Shown piece by piece: positions 59,001-64,000 of a DNA stretch of 64,000 bases. A model generated the notes under the pieces. The model had not been told where the DNA came from, made no database searches, and worked only from the letters and a program-made list of their open reading frames with translations. The stretch comes from an uncultured Pelagibacteraceae bacterium. Its GTDB lineage: Bacteria; Pseudomonadota; Alphaproteobacteria; Pelagibacterales; Pelagibacteraceae. Numbering within the stretch: the stretch's first letter is position 1; every line of letters starts with the position of its first letter. The position numbers were made by a program, and so were the translations under genes. Where the stretch lies: positions 1 through 64,000 of the forward strand of contig CACLYO010000004.1 of assembly GCA_902611145.1 (NCBI GenBank). Direction: 5' to 3'.

Positions 59001-60903
59001 ATTACCAGACGGAAATTCGTTAAACTTTGATAAAAAAGTTAATGGGTTTCAAATAGCTGAAAAAATCAGCAAATCTCTTTCAAAACAGGCTTTGATAATA
59101 AGCGTTGATGGAAATTTAAAAGATTTAAATTATGAAATATATCATGACTGTTCAGTAAAAATATATACCGCCAAAGATAAGGAAGGATTAGAAACAATTA
59201 GACATGACACAGCTCATGTTTTAGCTATGGCTGTGCAAGAAATATTTCCTAAGACTCAAGTAACAATCGGACCGGTGATTGATAATGGATTTTACTATGA
59301 CTTTGCAAGAAAAGATCCGTTTACTGAAGAAGATTTACGTAAAATAGAAAAGAAGATGATGGAAATTGTTGATAGAGACGAGCCGACTCACAGAGAAGTT
59401 TGGAAACGTGATAAAGCAATTGAACATTTTAAAAAAGCTGGAGAAATTTATAAAGCAGAAATAATTAAGGCTATTCCAAAAGAAGAAGAAGTTTCAGTTT
59501 ATTTCCATGGAAAATGGCACGACTTATGCAGAGGGCCACATTTAAGTTCTACTGGTAAAATTGGAAAGTATTTTAAACTTACAAAGGTTTCGGGTGCATA
59601 TTGGAGAGGTGACTCAAAAAATGAAATGTTACAAAGAATTTATGGTACATCTTGGCCATCTCAAAAAGAACTTGATAATTATTTAAAAATGATTGAAGAA
59701 GCTGAAAAAAGAGATCATAGAAAGTTAGGTAAAGAAATGGATTTATTTCATTTTAGAGAAGAGAGTCCAGGTTCAGTTTTTTGGCATGAAAGAGGATGGA
59801 ATCTTTTTCAAAAATTAATTGATTATATGAGGTTAAGACAAAAAAAAGCAGGTTATAAAGAAATTAATACACCCGAGATTTTAGATAGAGGTTTATGGGA
59901 AAAATCAGGCCACTGGGAAAAATTTGGTGAACATATGTATACTTCTACGACACCTGATGAAAAAATTTTTGCAATTAAACCCATGAATTGTCCAGGTTGC
60001 GTTCAAGTTTTCAATCAAGGATTAAAAAGTTATAGAGATTTACCTCTTAAAATGTCAGAATTTGGAAAGGTGCATAGATATGAACCTTCAGGTGCTCTAC
60101 ATGGATTAATGAGAGTAAGGGCTTTTACTCAAGACGATGCACATATTTTTTGTACTGAAGATCAAATTACACAGGAGTCTTTATCAGTTACAAATTTAAT
60201 TTTAGATATTTATAAAGATTTAGGTTTTAAAAATGTAATTTTGAAATATTCGGATAGACCAGAAGTAAGAGTGGGTGATGATAAAGTTTGGGACAAGTCA
60301 GAAGCGGCTTTGTTAGAAGCAGTTAAAGAATCAAAATTAGAATATAGTATTAATAAAGGTGAAGGTGCTTTTTATGGTCCTAAAATTGAATTTGTTTTAA
60401 GAGATGCAATAGGTAGAGATTGGCAATGTGGAACTTTGCAGGTGGATTTAAATTTACCGGAAAGACTTGGTGCATCATATGTTGATAAGGATGGATCAAA
60501 AAAAATTCCAGTAATGCTACATAGAGCATTATTTGGATCGCTTGAAAGATTTATAGGAATTCTCATAGAAAATTATGCTGGAAAATTTCCTTTTTGGATA
60601 AGTCCTCTACAAGTAGTTGTCATACCCGTATCAGATGATTTTGATAAATATTCTAAAGAAGTAGCAAATAAGGTTAATAATAGTGGGATAAATTGCCAAG
60701 TTGATTTAAAAAATCACAACTTAAATTATAAAATAAGAGAACATTCATTAGCAAAAGTTCCTATTTTGCTAATTTGCGGAAAAAAAGAAGTTGACAGCAA
60801 CAGTGTAACTATTAGAAAGTTGGATTCTAATGATCAAGAAATTATGAAGTTAGATAAATTTTTAGAAAAATATACCGCTTTAAATCAAGCAGCATCAAAT
60901 TAA
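58987..60903 (+). CDS. thrS: Threonine-tRNA ligase
   Basis: 638 residues: TGS domain (about 1-60), editing domain (HDTAHVLAMAVQEIFP), class II core with MNCPGCVQVF, RYEPSGALHGLMRVRAFTQDD, then a C-terminal anticodon-binding domain. It charges tRNA-Thr. infC begins immediately after the stop, as in E. coli. Confidence 0.98.
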   Translation: MPNIKLPDGNSLNFDKKVNGFQIAEKISKSLSKQALIISVDGNLKDLNYEIYHDCSVKIYTAKDKEGLETIRHDTAHVLAMAVQEIFPKTQVTIGPVIDNGFYYDFARKDPFTEEDLRKIEKKMMEIVDRDEPTHREVWKRDKAIEHFKKAGEIYKAEIIKAIPKEEEVSVYFHGKWHDLCRGPHLSSTGKIGKYFKLTKVSGAYWRGDSKNEMLQRIYGTSWPSQKELDNYLKMIEEAEKRDHRKLGKEMDLFHFREESPGSVFWHERGWNLFQKLIDYMRLRQKKAGYKEINTPEILDRGLWEKSGHWEKFGEHMYTSTTPDEKIFAIKPMNCPGCVQVFNQGLKSYRDLPLKMSEFGKVHRYEPSGALHGLMRVRAFTQDDAHIFCTEDQITQESLSVTNLILDIYKDLGFKNVILKYSDRPEVRVGDDKVWDKSEAALLEAVKESKLEYSINKGEGAFYGPKIEFVLRDAIGRDWQCGTLQVDLNLPERLGASYVDKDGSKKIPVMLHRALFGSLERFIGILIENYAGKFPFWISPLQVVVIPVSDDFDKYSKEVANKVNNSGINCQVDLKNHNLNYKIREHSLAKVPILLICGKKEVDSNSVTIRKLDSNDQEIMKLDKFLEKYTALNQAASN

Positions 60904-61449
60904 GTGGTAGACCAAAAAAAAAATTATTTTCAGAGAAGAAATAAAGACAGAGGGCCTAAGGCAAATAATAGAATAAATTCGCCTGAGGTCCAAGTCATAT
61001 CAAGTAATGGAGAAAATTTAGGAATTTTAAATACAAACCAAGCTATATCTATAGCAAAAGAAGAAGGTTTAGACTTAATAGAAATTTCCCCAAATGCAAA
61101 GCCACCAGTTTGTAAAATAATGGATATGGGTAAATTTAAGTATGATGCTCAAAAAAAAGCTAATAAAGCAAAAAAAAAACAAAAAAAAATTGATCTAAAA
61201 GAAATAAAATTAAGACCTGTGACTGAAGTACACGACTATACGTTTAAAATAAAAAATGCACAAAAATTCTTATCTAAAGGTGACAAGGTTAAATTTACTA
61301 TAAGATTTAAGGGAAGAGAATTACAGCACAAACATTTGGGAAATGAGTTGATGGAAAAGATAAAAGCTGACATATTATCATTGGGTAAAATAGAATTACA
61401 TCCAAAATTTGATGGAAAACAAATGATCATGGTGATTCAGCCTTTGTAA
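60904..61449 (+). CDS. infC: Translation initiation factor IF-3
   Basis: 181 residues. GTG start directly after the thrS TAA. infC often uses an unusual start that allows self-regulation. N-domain (SPEVQVISSNGENLG), a lysine-rich helix linker (about 80-100) and C-domain (KFTIRFKGRELQHKHLG). IF-3 discriminates initiator tRNA and start codon on the 30S. Confidence 0.96.
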   Translation: MVDQKKNYFQRRNKDRGPKANNRINSPEVQVISSNGENLGILNTNQAISIAKEEGLDLIEISPNAKPPVCKIMDMGKFKYDAQKKANKAKKKQKKIDLKEIKLRPVTEVHDYTFKIKNAQKFLSKGDKVKFTIRFKGRELQHKHLGNELMEKIKADILSLGKIELHPKFDGKQMIMVIQPL

Positions 61450-61462
61450 TTAATATTTAAGG

Positions 61463-61491
61463 TTGTAAAATAATTACAATATTTGTATAAG
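61463..61491 (+). promoter_or_regulatory. Sigma-70-like promoter for rpmI-rplT
   Basis: TTGTAA (61463-61468), 17 bases and TATAAG (61486-61491). A transcript would begin near 61498, about five bases before the rpmI ATG, so its leader would be very short. Confidence 0.4.
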
Positions 61492-61502
61492 TTCCGCGAA
61501 AT

Positions 61503-61709
61503 ATGCCAAAATTAAAAACAAAAAGTTCAGCAAAGAAAAGATTTAAAATTACTGCTAGAGGAAAAGTCATAATGGCTCAAGCAGGTAAGAGGCATGGCAT
61601 GATAAAAAGAACTAATTCACAGATTAGAAAACAAAGAGGAACGACAACAATGGCAAAACAAGATAGCAAGATTGTAAAATCTTATATGCCATATAGTTTG
61701 AGAGGATAA
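61503..61709 (+). CDS. rpmI: Ribosomal protein bL35
   Basis: 68 residues, highly basic, beginning [21 protein letters not shown] and containing KRHGMIKR. This is the normal bL35 sequence. It precedes rplT by one base in the usual infC-rpmI-rplT order. Confidence 0.97.
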   Translation: MPKLKTKSSAKKRFKITARGKVIMAQAGKRHGMIKRTNSQIRKQRGTTTMAKQDSKIVKSYMPYSLRG

Positions 61710-61710
61710 A

Positions 61711-62067
61711 ATGGCTCGAGTAAAAAGAGGTGTAACAAGTCACGCTAAACATAAAAAAGTTTTAAAGGCAGTAAAAGGCCAATGGGGAAGAAGAAAAAAT
61801 ACAATAAGAGTTGCAAGGCAAGCTATGGAAAAAGCTATGCAGTATGCTTATAGAGATAGAAGAAATAAAAAAAGAGAATTTAAGTCTTTATGGATACAAA
61901 GAATTAATGCAGGAGTTAGATCTGAGGGACTGACTTATTCAAAATTTATTAACGGATTGAGTAAATCGGGAATAAAATTAGATAGAAAAATTCTAGCAGA
62001 AATAGCATACGATAACCCTGAAGCCTTTAAAACAATCGTAAAAAAAGCACAATCCGCATTAAATTAA
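61711..62067 (+). CDS. rplT: Ribosomal protein bL20
   Basis: 118 residues with [37 protein letters not shown] and [17 protein letters not shown]. bL20 binds 23S rRNA early in assembly and, in some bacteria, represses its own operon. I see no clear leader structure of that kind here. Confidence 0.98.
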   Translation: MARVKRGVTSHAKHKKVLKAVKGQWGRRKNTIRVARQAMEKAMQYAYRDRRNKKREFKSLWIQRINAGVRSEGLTYSKFINGLSKSGIKLDRKILAEIAYDNPEAFKTIVKKAQSALN

Positions 62068-62110
62068 TCTTCACTATTGTTTTATTCTAGCGAAGAAATA
62101 ATCTGCAAAT

Positions 62111-63178
62111 ATGTCTGATATTAAAAAAATTAAAGACGAATTTATCAATAAGCTTAAAGAGGATTTAGACCTTAATAGTGTTAATCAAATCAAGACAGAT
62201 TTATTTGGAAAAAATGGAAAAATTTCAAACGAATTTAAAAAACTAGGATCTGTTTCTGCTGAAGACAGAAAAAAATTTGCGTCAGATTTAAATTTAATTA
62301 AAGATGAACTTCAAATTGCAATATCAAACAAAATTAAAGATATAGAAATAAAAGAAATAAATTTAAAACTTCAAAACGAAAAAATTGATGTTACTCTTCC
62401 TGAAAGAAGTTTTTTTCAAGGTAAAATTCATCCAGTTTCTCAGGTAATTGATGAGATATCATCAATTTTTTCAGAAATAGGTTTTAATGTTGAAGAAGGA
62501 CCTGATGTAGAAAATGAATATAATAATTTTACAGCTTTAAATACCCCTGACAATCATCCGGCTAGAGATATGCATGATACTTTTTATTTAGATGTTAATA
62601 AAGAATATTTATTAAGAACACACACATCTCCTGTTCAAGTCCGAACAATGTTAAAAGGAAAACCACCTTTTAAAATAATAGCTCCAGGCAGGACTTATAG
62701 ATCTGATAGTGACCAAACACATGCTCCAATGTTTCACCAAGTTGAAGGTCTTCATATAGATAAAAATATAAATATGGGCCATTTAAAAGGTTGTTTAAAT
62801 TATTTTATAAAAGAATTTTTTGAAGTTGATAAAATAAAAATGAGATTTAGACCAAGCCATTTTCCTTTTACCGAACCATCAGCCGAAGTAGATATAGGGT
62901 ATAAAATAAAAGATGAAAAAATAGTCATTGGCGAAGGTGATAAATGGTTAGAAATTTTAGGTTGTGGGATGGTCCATCCAAATGTTCTTAGAAATGTAAA
63001 GGTAGATCCATCAAAATATCAAGGTTATGCATTTGGAATTGGAATAGATAGATTAGCTATGCTCAAGTATGGAATTAATGACCTAAGATCTTTTTTTGAA
63101 ACAGATTATAGGTGGTTAAATCATTTTGGATTTGATCCACTGGATGTCCCTTCAAGTTACAGAGGTTTAAGCAGATGA
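62111..63178 (+). CDS. pheS: Phenylalanine-tRNA ligase alpha subunit
   Basis: 355 residues. N-terminal coiled coil (about 1-80), then class II motifs: [38 protein letters not shown] and [10 protein letters not shown]-like [15 protein letters not shown]. Heterotetramer with PheT. The stop overlaps pheT by 3 bases (ATGA-type). Confidence 0.98.
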   Translation: MSDIKKIKDEFINKLKEDLDLNSVNQIKTDLFGKNGKISNEFKKLGSVSAEDRKKFASDLNLIKDELQIAISNKIKDIEIKEINLKLQNEKIDVTLPERSFFQGKIHPVSQVIDEISSIFSEIGFNVEEGPDVENEYNNFTALNTPDNHPARDMHDTFYLDVNKEYLLRTHTSPVQVRTMLKGKPPFKIIAPGRTYRSDSDQTHAPMFHQVEGLHIDKNINMGHLKGCLNYFIKEFFEVDKIKMRFRPSHFPFTEPSAEVDIGYKIKDEKIVIGEGDKWLEILGCGMVHPNVLRNVKVDPSKYQGYAFGIGIDRLAMLKYGINDLRSFFETDYRWLNHFGFDPLDVPSSYRGLSR

Positions 63179-64000
63179 AGTTTACAATAGACTGGCTTAA
63201 AGAACATTTAGATACTAATTACGATGATAATAAAATTGTTAACAAATTAACAGATATTGGCCTAGAAGTAGAGAGTTTTCAAAGTCAATTGTCAGAATTA
63301 GATAATTTTATTGTAGCAAAAATATTAAATGCAGAAAAACATCCAAATGCTGACAGGCTTAAAGTATGTGATGTAGATATTGGAAAGAATGAAGTAGTTA
63401 AAGTTGTTTGTGGAGCTGCAAACGCAAAAAAAAATCTTTTAACAATATATGCTCCACCAGGATCTATTATTCCAAAAAATCAAATGAAACTATCTATTAC
63501 TAAAATAAGGGGTGTTACTTCCTATGGAATGCTTTGTTCTGAGTCCGAATTAAATTTATCTAATGAAAGTGAAGGTATTACAGAACTTTCTTCAAAAAAA
63601 TATAATAACCAAGTTGGTAAAAAATATTTTAAGAACAATACTTCAAAAGTAATAGATCTTTCAATAACTCCAAATAGAGCAGATTGCCTTGGAGTAAGAG
63701 GAATTGCTAGAGATTTAGCTGCGGCTGGCACAGGAAAATTAAAGAAATTAGCTTTAAAAAATATAAAAAATTCTGGTCCTCAAAAAATAAATATAAAAAT
63801 TACTAAAGAAAAAAATCAAGGATGTTTAGCTTTTGGAAGTTGCCTAATTAAAGGAGTAAAAAATACAGAAAGTCCAAAATGGCTAAAAGATAAAATTATA
63901 ACATTGGGACAAAAACCAATTTCAGCAATAGTTGATATTACAAATTATGTGATGATAGATTTAAATAGACCACTCCATGCATACGACGCAGATAAAATAG
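63175..64000 (+). CDS. pheT: Phenylalanine-tRNA ligase beta subunit, 5' part
   Basis: Starts at the ATG at 63175, inside the pheS stop, and runs off the window after about 275 codons. N-terminal [13 protein letters not shown], tRNA-binding domain ([19 protein letters not shown]) and the B3/4-like region [18 protein letters not shown] are visible. The rest, with the synthetase-like domains, is beyond the window. Confidence 0.96.
   Translation, partial: MKFTIDWLKEHLDTNYDDNKIVNKLTDIGLEVESFQSQLSELDNFIVAKILNAEKHPNADRLKVCDVDIGKNEVVKVVCGAANAKKNLLTIYAPPGSIIPKNQMKLSITKIRGVTSYGMLCSESELNLSNESEGITELSSKKYNNQVGKKYFKNNTSKVIDLSITPNRADCLGVRGIARDLAAAGTGKLKKLALKNIKNSGPQKINIKITKEKNQGCLAFGSCLIKGVKNTESPKWLKDKIITLGQKPISAIVDITNYVMIDLNRPLHAYDADKI

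Overview
The window looks like one contiguous piece of a streamlined, very AT-rich alphaproteobacterial chromosome, most likely a SAR11 (Pelagibacterales) marine bacterium. The grounds are strong A/T codon bias, genes that abut or overlap by 1-14 bases, almost no intrinsic terminators, and alphaproteobacterial gene pairings: irr beside fabA-fabB-fabI, COQ7-type ubiquinone hydroxylase, Suv3-like helicase with 7Fe ferredoxin and CarD, argH-lptM-lysA with tlpA, and mutM opposite ubiE-ubiB-coaBC-dut. No phage, insertion sequence, CRISPR array or rRNA operon is visible, and no stretch over 300 bases lacks a gene.

Layout. 1-8.7 kb: the end of an Nfu Fe-S carrier gene, a Bax-like peptidoglycan hydrolase, a polysaccharide deacetylase, a shortened tsaB, a Fur/Mur regulator, then miaB-phoH-ybeY-lnt-metK. 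8.8-15.3 kb: nusA-infB-rbfA-rpsO-pnp (transcription, translation and RNA decay). 15.3-21 kb: a minus-strand fatty-acid operon (fabA-fabB-fabI plus two tiny ORFs), with divergent irr and katG. 21-26 kb: SH3 protein, moeB/thiF-like gene, dut, coaBC, ubiB, ubiE on minus. 26-30 kb: mutM, rpsT, dnaA, dnaN. 30-37 kb: plsC-like, lysA, lptM-like lipoprotein, argH, tlpA, hydrolase, HNH protein, coq7, dsbB, DedA-type protein. 37-45 kb: tRNA-Leu, acyl-CoA synthetase, a 23-residue polybasic peptide gene, CarD, ferredoxin, TerB-like protein, Suv3-like helicase, thioesterase, tRNA-Arg, thiolase. 45-50 kb: an unusual pyruvate dehydrogenase E1/E2 pair, a drug/metabolite transporter and uppP. 51-57 kb: gltD-gltB. 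57-64 kb: hydrolase, glycosyltransferase, thrS-infC-rpmI-rplT-pheS-pheT (cut by the window end).

The most interesting points are: (1) a pyruvate dehydrogenase in which the only visible lipoyl domain is fused to the N-terminus of E1 while the adjacent E2 has lost its lipoyl domain; (2) a self-contained cassette (promoter, 18-base palindrome, ribosome site, 23-codon Lys/Arg/Ala ORF, strong terminator); (3) a small membrane protein split in two frames exactly at an A10 slippery tract behind fabI; (4) an Irr-box-like site in the katG promoter beside irr; and (5) repeated loss of genes expected at conserved junctions (rimI, corC, rimP, ylxR, truB, recF), along with a tsaB that has lost an internal segment. 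Most of the rest is ordinary housekeeping content.
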